Shown here: piece by piece, positions 15,469 through 25,153 of the stretch | Position numbering within the stretch: position 1 is the stretch's first letter | Layout of the letters: each line of letters starts with the position of its first letter | Source of the DNA: Chara braunii | Taxonomy: Eukaryota; Streptophyta; Charophyceae; Charales; Characeae | Length of the DNA stretch: 25,954 nt | Direction of reading: 5' to 3' | Assembly (NCBI GenBank): GCA_003427395.1 | Contig: BFEA01000007.1 | Coordinates: forward strand, 6,026,163 to 6,052,116 | Position numbers and translations under genes: made by a program | Notes under the pieces: model-generated | Seen by the model: the letters and a program-made list of their open reading frames with translations, nothing else | What the model was told of the DNA's origin: nothing | The model's database searches: none

Positions 15469-15954
15469 ATGGTGCGGAGCAATNGGCTGCACGGCTACAA
15501 GCCGACACACCTCCAGTTCACCTGGAAGTGGGAGTGGATGTCCAGGGAGGGACCTACCGTGACCGCAATCCTGGACTACANCCATTGCAACCGGGAGGCA
15601 AGGCTAAAAATCAACGTTGAAGGGGAAAGGGAAGAGAGAATGAGGGCCGACCAGAGGCTGCAACTGGCNATCACGGAGGCTAAGGACCGAGCGGAGAGGA
15701 GATGCAGAAGAGATGGGGTTACAGACGAGCTGAGGGTTACTATTTCCTACCTGGAGGAGGAGACTTCGGCGGACACAGTGGAGCGCGAGCAGAGGCACTT
15801 GCATTGCGATTCGGAAGCGGAGAGCGAGGCCAGTGACCGAGAGACTGATCTCCAGTTTTGGAATAGACCAGGCCAGGTTCGCAAAAACCACCCGTTGGCG
15901 CGACCAGTGGAGGACGGTCCAGAGGCCAGCTCGCGACGGGGGCGTCAGGGTTGA
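15469..15954 (+). CDS. possible charged coiled-coil protein, unknown
   Basis: 161 codons from ATG (ACATGG context), containing three N-affected codons. The N-terminal part has an aromatic stretch (FTWKWEWMSRE). Residues 45-110 are highly charged Arg/Glu/Ala-rich and likely helical, and the tail is acidic then basic. I do not recognise it. The charged helical middle recalls retroelement Gag or ORF f in character but not in sequence. No neighbour supports its expression, and the N bases mean the frame itself is not fully secure. It may be a fragment of another mobile element. Confidence 0.3.
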   Translation: MVRSNXLHGYKPTHLQFTWKWEWMSREGPTVTAILDYXHCNREARLKINVEGEREERMRADQRLQLXITEAKDRAERRCRRDGVTDELRVTISYLEEETSADTVEREQRHLHCDSEAESEASDRETDLQFWNRPGQVRKNHPLARPVEDGPEASSRRGRQG

Positions 15955-18900
15955 GCCCATGCAGTGGGACCTTGTGAGAGGGGACACATGCATGAGGCGG
16001 GGACAGGAGAGAGAGCAAAGTCAGCGCCTGAAGGAGGACGTGAGAGGTGTGCGTTAATGTGACAGTTGACGTCACCTACCAAACAAGCGGGGCACGGCAG
16101 TCGGTCTTCTTACGGTAGTGAGAGAGAGAGGGATCGGTAAAGTGCGGAGTGCTCGGTGGGTATTCTTGAGGCTCACTGGATTTAGCAAAAGAGGGACGAG
16201 GTGGTTGCGAGCACACGAGAGGGTGAGAAGAGAGACGCNCGTGGCTAATTGAGAAGGGGGGCGTTGTCTCGAGGGCGCAGGTGTCCAATGCAGCAACTCT
16301 TCGAAACAGACGGACGGAAAGAAGTCGTCGCATATGGATGGTGCGTGGGAAAACGCAGAGAGAACATGATAGAGTTTTTGTCGTGATGATAGTGTAACGC
16401 CGCATACGGGAGAGGTGGTCAGACTGTGCTCCTACGGGTAGAGTGCAAGCATGGGTGACCAACTGGCCTGCTCGAAAGGCTCTGCCGTGTTGGTACAACT
16501 AGCGTGTTGTACTATTGACGACTGTCAGCTCCTGCAAATGTGTTGTGATCAGACGAGACCTGGGTCACTCATGATCTGACGAGACGTGTGGTGAGAGAGG
16601 ATTTTGCGTGACCCCCATTCAGCTCCTCTGTAGTCTGGGTCGCTCCCTACTGCTATGCCAAGATTAGCAAGGGAGGAATACTGCTTGAAATTGAGCCTAT
16701 GCTTGGTCTGCGCGATAGAAGAAGTATACTCGCGGATATGTATACGAAGAGAACTGCACCTGACCTTCACTGACTGGTTTTAGGACGCCAAGAGTGCTTT
16801 GTTACGCGACTTCAGTTGCCGTGTGCATGACTCGCATCACGACTTACTGCCTCGTTGAGTTTGGCAAGGACGGGGCATTGGACGGGAAACGAACTCCGCG
16901 CGTGACTCGGTCAAAAGGTAGTGGTCTCGTGAAAGCATGTGCGGGTCAAACGTACGAGACCGCCTCGTTGATGTCAACTGCAATATTCTGGCGGGACGAG
17001 TGCAGTGAAGAGNCTCAGGTGATCGGAGTGTGAAGTCACGAAGCTACCAGTCTAAGAAGAAGAATGAGAGATGCTTGTGATACACGGGGCTATCTTGAGG
17101 CTGCACGACTGCAGCTGCCACTAATAGTCCCTTTTCGAGAGGTAACAGTTTTCACTTTACATTTTTTTTTTTTTTCGCTGATCTTCAGCCGAGTTTGAAG
17201 CCACGAGCATTCACCTCACCACGGTTCTGTTCCAGATGAGGTTCTCATAGCAGATACTGGTCATGTCAGAGCGGAGCCCAAGAGAATGTGTGGTTGTCAT
17301 TTGGTTCAGTAACGTTGTCCTCATTTGTGCGGATCTTATCATCTGCATGTGAAATTACCCTGCCTCTTCTTCAATCGTCACCAGAGTGATCCCGTCGAAC
17401 TGTTAGGAGAACCTAACATTGACACGATCGCCTGAGAGTCTCATGCAAGAATTAACAGTAATCAGAAAGTGAACGCGGGTACGCAGAGTGAGTGGTTTTC
17501 AGACGACTAGGAGGGGTTGCAGTTTTTGGGCCCGAAGACGGTTTTCTTACACCTGTTATGGCGATTTTAATCAAAGAGGGGTGGAAACCCGGCTACTGTC
17601 TTGTTTCTTGCATTGTATGCCTGATAACGAACCCCGGAGGATGACTGATTGAGTTTGGTGTATTCTTTTCCCCCTATACTGCTTTAGCATTGTAAGGGTA
17701 GAGGTCACAAGAGCAGTTTGGATTTTGACATTTTTTTTCCCCTTCTCGTGACCACACGAAAGCGTGAACGTGTGGGTTTACATGTGTGCATCTGATTAAA
17801 CGCTTGCTAGCGTTCATAAGAGTTTGTTTATGACATGTAATTAATTGAGTGTAAGATCATGCGAAAATGCGTGTACCCGTGTGAACAAATGAATGTGTGA
17901 TCGTGCGTGTCTGCGAGTCTGATGACAGTGTATGCAGGCGGTTGTTCGAGTATCCAGGTTCATTATTGGACTCAATGCAAGAGTTTGTCTCTATAAGGAA
18001 TCACAGTGGTAATTTTGGTTATGTTACGTGATTTTGTCTTTCCTGAATGGATGGGGAAAAGAAAGACAATACTGAGAAAAGTCTCTTANATTCTGGTTAA
18101 ATTTTTACTTGATGGTGATTGACTGTCTACTCGCCCAGTTTTGGTAAGTCCCAGCTCAAAGAAGAGCAATTTGAGCTTTTCATCATGGTTGGCAGAGTCT
18201 CAATCATGTTGTGAGGATCCTCACCAAATGAGCCTTATGCATTCCTCTTATCTGTCCTCGAGTAGCCTCCATTCCCAGTTGACCTCTACATGGGTGATAG
18301 AGGCGTGAGCCTCTAAGGCAATTTTCCTTCGAGACCTGGTCCCTGTTCTTACGAAATGTAGAGTTGGTCAATTCGTTTGCTTGGGAGACGGACGCCGGGG
18401 GCATCCTTTATAATGGATAGTACCAGGTCCTCATTCTAGCTTGTTTTTTTTAGAATGAGTATTAATGGGTCCACCTCCTTTCGTGACCCACGTTTTTGAG
18501 ACATTATCCGATGCTTCCTATCTCGGCACATGGAGTTTGAACGAAAGCAGAGTAAATACGTGCACCACAAGTAAATCAGGAAAGACACAGAACTTGTTTC
18601 CTGTAATCAGAGTTATGAGTTTTGGACGATGAGTTTTGGACGATGAGTTTTGGACGATGATGAGACTGTACTCAAGCCGACAGTGAGTATCGACCTGGTC
18701 GACATCTGGTCTTAATGAACTTGAGTACGGACTAGTCACGAGCCAAGAGTCAGAATCTTCAAGTGAAAACCCAAACTCTGAACTCTAACCCTGTCAGATT
18801 TCTAGCTAGAGCAGCATTGTGAAAACGGCCTATCTTCGAACTAGGTGCTGGCGGACTATACCGGAGGCCGAATAATGAGCTCAGAATCCTCAGATTGATA

Positions 18901-19505
18901 CCACGTGGCGCGCGAGTGGCCAAACAGGTAGCGCCCAACCACATTCGGATTTGCGGTGCCGAATATATGACCCTCGCAGCGGAACGTGCCGAATTACACT
19001 CAAGACGTGTTTAGGGCTCCGAGTCTCTGCCTCCAGGAATAAATTCTGATTGGTCTAGCCCTTACCTGAGTAGCAGCACTTGGAGACTCGACATACATCA
19101 CGGTCCCATACGTTGGTGCGCTTGGCCAAGAGTCCATTATCAAATAAGAGGAAGTAAAGTTAGTCTATTTTGATCAGCTGATTTGCAGTCCCGAGTCAGA
19201 CCGAACCGAGAATAACAGACCTAAGGACACGAAGCCTGGCATAGCGGTACTTCGCTGAGACTTAGAGGGAACGAGGGACTGAGTCAGGGTGTGCTCAACG
19301 CTGTTCTCCGTCTACACCCAGTAGGTCACTGACAACCCCCAACTTAGAAGAACGCTGACTTAGTCAAAATTGAGACTCAACGTTTATACAACTATCCTTG
19401 GAAACTCGAGAGGACGTCTGGGTGGCAAATGAGTGAAGACAAACTAAGTGGTTATGTAGTATCTACCTGGGCACCGAGTCCCAGTAAAAGAATGAAAAGA
19501 AAATC
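15955..19505. other. long stretch without recognisable gene
   Basis: Frames are short and broken in all six readings. It holds a T run at 17161-17175, GT-rich text near 17750-17910, a tandem repeat at 18615-18656, and single N bases at 16239, 17013 and 18089. No domain, tRNA or rRNA seen. Confidence 0.6.
18615..18656 (+). repeat. 14-base tandem repeat, three copies
   Basis: ATGAGTTTTGGACG repeated exactly three times, followed by a partial ATGATGAG. Confidence 0.95.
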
Positions 19506-19819
19506 ATGGGGAATNAATACAAATTGGAAGTAACCTGCTCTCTCCACTTTGACAAAGAAGATGGTTGGGAGGAGAAGGCAATTGGGAGCATCCAACATGC
19601 TTGGGGACTAATGAGAGAGGGAGCGCTAGAGCTGGTGAAAAATCAGAGAATCATTGTATATACTTTCTACTTCTATGGACTGGACGGACAATTGCACAAC
19701 ACCTTTTCATCTGCAGAAGCGGTAGACATAGCACGAGAACTTATCAACCACAAATAGTAATCAAGGAAGAGGGAGACTTCCTAGTGTGTAACGGGGAGAA
19801 ACATTGTAGAAGTGAATAG
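19506..19819 (+). pseudogene. P1 fragment: cassette-domain relative, like the end of ORF c
   Basis: 83 codons from ATG 19506 (one N at 19515) to tandem stops at 19755. A one-base frame change continues protein-like text (QIVIKEEGDFLV) to 19819. Residues 40-70 (GALELVKNQRIIVYTFYFYGLDGQ) can be laid against the C-terminal part of ORF c (EALRDGKQEVVIEFILCY). Both are followed by a helix with Ala, Arg and Leu. It is therefore read as a decayed piece of the same retroelement family in plus orientation. Neighbour 20519-20932 is another cassette copy, consistent with c-to-e order. By-eye similarity only. Confidence 0.4.
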
Positions 19820-20240
19820 ATAGAGTGGGAAGACTGTGGGATTTATCACATAGTAATATTCAAACGACAGGCGCGACATATAGCACGCAGTACAGACGGA
19901 AGACGGACTTTTGTTAGGTACACTGAATGTTGTTAGAGTTTGGTCAGTGAGACAATCTTTACAGTTATTCTACCCGGCTTGCTCGGTTGGATCAGATAAT
20001 CTATTAGAGTTCATTGTGTTGAACACCATGTGAACTCTGCAATGAGGAACAAAATCAGTCAAGTGTGTCACCTTCTCTCCATAGGACAGACCAAGGTAAA
20101 ACTTTCATGAACTCAGCGGTGCTCAAGCCACCCTCCCTTAAGCTCCACCAAGATTCGAACAGTCAGCACCCTTCAGTGTTCTCATTGTTTCGCCTTGCAG
20201 TACCATGACGCGTGAATCGACGATCTGGTGATTTAATATA

Positions 20241-20317
20241 TCAGACAACTTTCAGGCAATCTTCAGATAACATTCAGACATCTTTCAGGCGACACTCAGA
20301 TAGTGTTCGGGTGGCAA
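20241..20317 (+). repeat. 11-base tandem repeat, seven units
   Basis: Consecutive 11-base units begin TCAGACA, TCAGGCA, TCAGATA, TCAGACA, TCAGGCG, TCAGATA and TCGGGTG, each keeping TCAG or TCGG and varying the rest. The period is not a multiple of three, so it is not a coding repeat. Confidence 0.8.
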
Positions 20318-20518
20318 CTAAGGGCTTGTTCGTCTAGTGATAACTGTCGTTTATTCAGTGGGCAATAGTCAATTCAACCTGCAACACACACTCATTAGTC
20401 AAAATTTGGTTTCCTTTTCCCTTTATCAGAAAGTATCCGTTTGATTAAACCCATGAGAGAAATCAACCCCTTTCCAGTCGAGCCGTCTGTTCTCAACAGT
20501 CTCAATCGGGTGGCCTAA

Positions 20519-20932
20519 AAAAAAAGCTTCTCATACAGTTATGCCAAGATTGACGGCTTCAAGTGTGAAGATCTATCAATCTTCGTCGCTCTTATGAAAT
20601 TTGCAGGAGGCACGGTCAAAGACCTGCGGGTATATCTTAAGAAGGGGAATGAGACACATCCACACTTTGACGCAGTTTGGGTGGCAGCAGCTAGGTACGT
20701 GGAGTGGAAAGCTGAGAGACTCCAAGGGGACTCAAAGCTTGTTTATAGCTTTGGCCCCAAGCTCTTTACAGACTACCCGAAACCTCCGGTCCCCTATCAT
20801 CTTACAGACGGCTCCAGCTGGGGTGACCTGGTGGATTTAGCAAAAAGCTACATTTCTCCAACCCCTATTGATTATGAGGCAGTGACCAAGTCTTCCGAGT
20901 TCCTACGCATTAGACAAGGAATCTTCTCTTAG
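20519..20932 (+). pseudogene. P1 fragment: cassette-domain copy
   Basis: The frame is open from 20519; first ATG 20594. It contains the full order of domain blocks: SFSYSYAKID; then MKFAGGTVKDLRVYLKKGN; then a Trp/Ala/Tyr helix (VWVAAARYVEWKAERL); then PKPPVPYHLTDGSSWGDL. Each block matches ORF b in spacing, and FAGG and GSSW also match ORF e. The two copies are strongly diverged, yet aromatic, Gly and Trp positions persist, which suggests past selection on the protein. A stop at 20516 removes the natural start. Function unknown. It belongs to a truncated element upstream of P2. Confidence 0.55.
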
Positions 20933-20935
20933 TCA

Positions 20936-21584
20936 TATCTCCCTACTCAATGAGAGGAGTTATGTGCTATGGTTCACTTCCGTATCATGGGACTTGGATG
21001 AAAGTGTTGGGAGCTAGCAGGGTTCAGATGGCTCTACATTAAGAGGCCCCAAACTCAGAAAGTACGGGGACATGGCTCGAAGCACAAGAGACATACAACA
21101 AGACGAGACTGAGAATGACCCAGAGGGATGAGTGAGGACTCGAGTCTAGTGTTGGTCATGCTCTCTTCCATGTACTCTGTGAGATTATTATGAGTTCTCA
21201 TTCTTCCCTCTCTTAACTATGTCATTGCTTGAGTCAGTCAGTCCTGCTTCTTTGCATTGCCATGCTCGATGTTTGCATTTCTCTAAAGGTTTTGTCAAAT
21301 TTCTCAAAATCTGATTAACATAATTGATGCATGCATAGATTTCCACAATTTTTATGATTATTATTTGCACGATTCTGTTGTCCCGAATCAAAATAAAAGA
21401 TTCCTAAGACCGGGGACCGGCGAAGACCGCAATTGAAGGGTCTCGCTCGAAGTCGGACGCACACAACAGGAAGGGATCTGCATTATTTAATTTGATTTAT
21501 TTATTGCAAACAATATTAAATCCTGCGTGATAGCCTGTTGACTTTCAGGTCGACCGAAGTGGCCCGACTAGAAAAAGTGCAACA
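20936..21584 (+). mobile_element. probable LTR end of element P2 (left limit unknown)
   Basis: The sequence directly left of the plus-strand primer binding site must include the LTR 3' end; a CA lies at 21583-21584, four bases before the site. AAATAAAAG near 21392 could be a poly(A) signal. I cannot fix the left end, so this is an upper limit from the end of P1. Confidence 0.35.
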
Positions 21585-21588
21585 AAAA

Positions 21589-21606
21589 TGGCGCCGTTGC
21601 CGGGGA
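21589..21606 (+). promoter_or_regulatory. primer binding site for tRNA-Asp (element P2)
   Basis: TGGCGCCGTTGCCGGGGA, identical over 18 bases to the minus-strand site at 9080-9097. It fixes P2 as a plus-strand element with its 5' LTR to the left. Confidence 0.9.
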
Positions 21607-21761
21607 CGTGAAAAAGTTTCGTGTCTAGAACGAGTCTGGGTCAGCAAGCTGCTTTGAGCTTTGATTAGGTCTTCAGAACTGTTGACAATTTCTGAATTTC
21701 CCAGACTCATTTTGCAATTTTTTCTCGAGTTATTATTCTCTTGAAAAAGCCTAGTTGCTAA

Positions 21762-22325
21762 CTGAGTCTTATCTTTCCTTGTGTGAGGTACCGCACTGGA
21801 CTAGAGAAGGAGACTGATATTATTGACCAGAGAGAATCGGTCTTGATCTCATGTATGCCTCATGAGCCTATGATATCCTTGGAACATTGGGAAGAGAAAG
21901 AAAGAATCAAGAGCTCGGAGACTTCATCAAGACTGCTAACTTCTGATGCATTGAAAGAACTCTTGAAAGTGATTACAAAAGGGATATTCCCCTATCAATA
22001 CGAGCATTGTTGGGTCTACCGTTCTGACAATTCGGCCATCAGCGTAGTGCTGACTCGCTTCCTGGAGGGAGGTATCTATGATATCCGTCCTTATGACAAG
22101 AAGGGGGACTGCGGGAAAGGTGAGACCTTTAACTGGCTATGGGGAATTGCGATCCAATCTCTTTATGATGAGAAAGCAGACCTAATCAAGCAAAAGAAGA
22201 GAGTGAAATGAGAAGTAATGTCAGTACCGTATGAGACTGTTCCAATTCCTCCTATACCTGACAGCTATTGTGATGGGACTAACTAGTTGCCAATTATCAG
22301 CATGGTACTGACGAGGGAGAAATGA
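21762..22325 (+). pseudogene. P2 copy of ORF b, with internal stops
   Basis: The frame is open from 21762 to a TGA at 22209, then in the same frame through a TAG (22284-22286) to TGA 22323-22325. No ATG lies near its start. Blocks match ORF b in order: IFPYQYEHCW; then VVLTRFLEGGIYDIRPYDKKG; then a Trp-rich helix (FNWLWGIAIQSLYDEKADL); then PIPPIPDSYCDGTN. The TAG falls exactly where ORF b has the Trp of DGSNW, one base from TGG. Only about 155 bases separate it from the primer binding site, so ORF a is absent from P2. A decayed relative, function unknown. Confidence 0.65.
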
Positions 22326-22335
22326 ACTAGTGGTC

Positions 22336-22440
22336 ATGAGAACTAGAGAGATTTCAGCAGAGGAAATCCAACACAGAAGGTTGAAATTTGGCAGAGGTTC
22401 ATGCCCAAGTCAGGAGAAGGTCGAGTGCCTCCTGAAATAA
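22336..22440 (+). pseudogene. P2 copy of the start of ORF c
   Basis: 34 codons from ATG 22336, just after the ORF b copy. ISAEEIQHRRLKFGRG followed by a Pro and EKVEC parallels ORF c (SISNEELEERRDRFLAG followed by a Pro and RSEVVC). Beyond the TAA at 22438 the frame decays, though short family-like text persists to about 22500. Too short to be recognised alone; order after b makes the case. Confidence 0.55.
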
Positions 22441-22558
22441 CTGAATGTTCAAAGTAAGAGAGAGGTAACGCAGTGTCAAAGACCTGAGGAACTCATGGTT
22501 GTGGCACGTCAGAATATGTAATCAATATTATTCTTATGATAAAGAGAAAAGTATGATG

Positions 22559-22735
22559 GGCATAACGAAGTTCAGTTCTGCCTGATTGAGAGTAGCTAGA
22601 AGAAGAACTTCGTGTCTCTGACTAAGTTGTCCATCTAAGAAATTCAGACGAGGACAGGCATAAAGAAGTCCTGCTTACCTGACTGAGAATTGTCAGCAGA
22701 GGGACTTCGTGTTTCTTAACTAAGTTGTTTGTCTT
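22559..22735 (+). repeat. two-copy repeat, period 98 bases
   Basis: GGCATAACGAAGTTC at 22559 and GGCATAAAGAAGTCC at 22657. Each is followed about 45 bases later by ACTTCGTGT and then CTAAGTTGT. Confidence 0.75.
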
Positions 22736-22741
22736 CACTCG

Positions 22742-22960
22742 GATGAGGGAAGGGATCTCTCTAAGATCAACATTTCAGTATTTCCTTGGGACTGACGGGA
22801 CGTCTCTTGGTAAAGAAATTCCCTGCTGAGGGAAGGGATCTCTATGCGACCAGCACTAAGCATCCTTCTTGAGACTGAAAGGAGGTCTCCTGCAAGGGCT
22901 TGGTGGTGGTTATCATGTTGTTGTTCAGTGCCTCTTGAGACTGAAGTGAAGTCTCTTGAG
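22742..22960 (+). repeat. nested repeats with GAGACT hairpins
   Basis: GAGGGAAGGGATCTCT occurs at 22745 and 22827. Related blocks with arms GAGACT/AGTCTC or close variants occur near 22790, 22869 and 22937, with another GACGGGACGTC near 23577. Confidence 0.65.
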
Positions 22961-23059
22961 AAATGTTTGTCATGTTACGAGGCATGAGCAGTCTGCTTGT
23001 GGGTTATGATATGCTTATCTGATTGTCTGTGCCTGGGGTTTTCTTTTCTAACCTAAAGA

Positions 23060-23640
23060 TGCATTGATTGTCGGGGCTAGCCAGAGCCTTACCGCAGTAG
23101 GTTGCAATCTGGTGGGGTCACCAAGTCCCCGATGCGAGTGTCGAATTCCGTAGCCGACTGAGGCTAAGACTCCGGGGGTCTGGCCTGTGAGGTCGAAAGG
23201 GGTCAGCTGGAACCCTACCGCAGTCAGAGGATGCAATCCAGTGAGGTTCACCAGAGCCTGGAACTGTGGTTAGACCAGTTCCCATGTTCAAAAATATGGG
23301 AGGGGCAGCCAGCACCCTAGGCCAAAAACTGGTGGGTGAGCCGATCCCCGACCACAGTGGTCAAATCCGGGTTCGGGACAGTTTGACTGATGGGGGTCTA
23401 CTGTCATAGGGTGACCAGACCCTCTATAGTCTGGGTGTCCTGGCGAGAGTGTCAAAGGGCTGCCATACTCGAGTAGTGGGTATGTTGGTCCTGACCTGGA
23501 GGCAGGTCAAAGGGGTTGTCAAGACAAATGGTCTGACTAGTCCTGGCCTGAGGCGGGCCGAATAGGGTATGTCAGACTGACGGGACGTCTGGCATTCCTG
23601 GTCAATGGTGGGCCAAAACCAAGGCAATCAATAACTCTTG
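23060..23640 (+). repeat. degenerate repeat region, non-coding
   Basis: Loosely repeated text of the type GTCCTGGC, a short spacer, GTCAAAGGGG, and ACCGCAGT blocks, with units near 60-80 bases. No usable reading frame on either strand. It resembles LTR U3 sequence. Confidence 0.45.
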
Positions 23641-23815
23641 GGTGTGAAGAATTGTCTTGTTGCGCCTATTAATTTATTGTTTTATTATTTTTATCATTTT
23701 ATTATTTTATTTTATTATGGGTTTTATTTTGTTTACTTGTTGCTTGACTGATTAATTATTGAGGGATCTGCTTGCTGGGGCATAGTCTGTTGTCTGTGGG
23801 ACTCTGTTTTGCATG

Positions 23816-23823
23816 TATATAAA
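23816..23823 (+). promoter_or_regulatory. TATA box, possible LTR promoter
   Basis: TATATAAA on the plus strand, followed by a repeated-hairpin leader (23860-24030). It sits at the end of a repeat-rich tract, as a U3/R boundary would. No gene follows directly, so the transcript is unknown. Confidence 0.45.
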
Positions 23824-23859
23824 GACTTATTTAAAGTTCCCCAGACCATAGAAAAGAAA

Positions 23860-24030
23860 AGGGGTTTGGTATCCCCTTCCTTTTATCTGAGAACTTGAGG
23901 AGACGCCTCACTCAGATAAGAAAAATAAAACAAGGGTCTGGTATCCCGTGAGTCACTTGAGAAGTTGAGAAGATATCTCATTCAAGCCAGAGGACAGAAA
24001 AAGGGTTTTGTATGCCCTACTCTCAGCATA
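23860..24030 (+). repeat. 70-base tandem repeat carrying a hairpin
   Basis: Units start at 23860, 23933 and 24002 with AGGGTYTGGTATCCC-like text. In the first unit TTATCTGAG (23883-23891) pairs with CTCAGATAA (23911-23919) around an inner TGAGG/CCTCA stem. The second unit has a different sequence that can fold the same way. Confidence 0.7.
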
Positions 24031-24808
24031 GCAGACCGGATGAGAACCACAATCACTAGTATCAGACTGACAGTGCCTTCGGGTTTTGCAGCGAAGACGA
24101 AGGTCGAGGTAACCTTTTTCTGCCATGAAATCCAGACCGAGAACAAATTTCAGAATGACAAGTGGCCAGAATGAGCAGCGAATGAGAAACTGGAAGCATA
24201 ATCTTTTTTTAATTTATTTGGTGGCAGACAAGCGGCCTTGTCCACGAGGAACCTGCATCCTCGGCCTCCAAGTGTTTAAACTCTTGAGCCAGGGACACTA
24301 TGAGTGATGCGTGAGCCGATAATTTTCAAGGGAAACACAGATTCAGGAAGTTGAAAAGAAATCACGCTTATATACGATATAGAGGATTATCATGAGCTCA
24401 ATCTGAAATAAGGAGAGAAGAAGGAAGATGCAGAGAAGGGTGCAATTATTGGGATAAGAAGGAGAAGAGACTGCGCAGGGATTGGGAGGTGAAGCAGCTG
24501 GCACTAAAGCCCTACTTGCCTCAGGCGTATTAAGAGCTCTAGGTGAGTACGGAGGGGAAAAAGTGGTTGGCGCGTCGTAGTGCGCCTCAAACTTCTTCTG
24601 GAGGTACATCATCTTTTCAGGAGATGAGGTTTTTTCATACCAACTCGGAGGGGGATGGCGCAAGTAAGGCTTCGTGTATGTGCCATAACCCCTTTCATCT
24701 TCCTCCTCCTCTTAACTATGCTCGCGCCTTGCACGAGGTGGCGGCTCCTCACGAGCCTTCCCTGCTCTCCCTCCTCTTCCTCTTCCCTGTCCCCTACGTG
24801 CTTCAGGC
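24031..24808. other. no recognisable gene
   Basis: Short frames only. A CT-rich stretch lies at about 24690-24790. Confidence 0.5.
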
Positions 24809-25153
24809 ATGGTGGAGAGACAAAAGAGCATCGTACTAAGAAGTATTGTGGTGCGTGAATTACGAACTGCAAAAGAAGAAAGAAGAGAATTAATTGCGCA
24901 GATTGCGCTATTTGCCGCGAGTTGTAAGAGAGAAGAATGCGGACGCTGTGAAAGTGCGAGAGACTGGTTAGCGCAGAGACTGCAATACGAGCTTCGACGC
25001 ACGCTGCAAACAGATAGAATGAGCGTACAACCGACACAGGTTATTTTATATGGGTTGCAATCACGTCTCGACCCACGGGGACGCTGGGTGGGGGTTTGGT
25101 ATTATAACGGAGGGCACGATGTCCCGACCCTCCTCTGTTCGCCAGGCTCCTAG
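24809..25153 (+). CDS. possible small charged protein ending inside repeat C2
   Basis: 114 codons from ATG in GGCATGG context. Residues 15-70 are Arg/Glu/Leu-rich and probably helical, with three cysteines (CKREECGRC) that do not complete a known zinc motif. The last 15 or so codons lie within repeat C2 (from 25108), which supplies the stop. It could be the 3' end of a mobile-element gene abutting an LTR, or a chance frame. I do not recognise it; CpG-containing, AT-moderate codon use gives no strong sign either way. Confidence 0.3.
   Translation: MVERQKSIVLRSIVVRELRTAKEERRELIAQIALFAASCKREECGRCESARDWLAQRLQYELRRTLQTDRMSVQPTQVILYGLQSRLDPRGRWVGVWYYNGGHDVPTLLCSPGS

Noticed and set aside
20140-20180. 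tRNA-like T-loop (TTCGAAT) on the minus strand
   Set aside because: The flanking bases do not form a T stem and no cloverleaf can be drawn.
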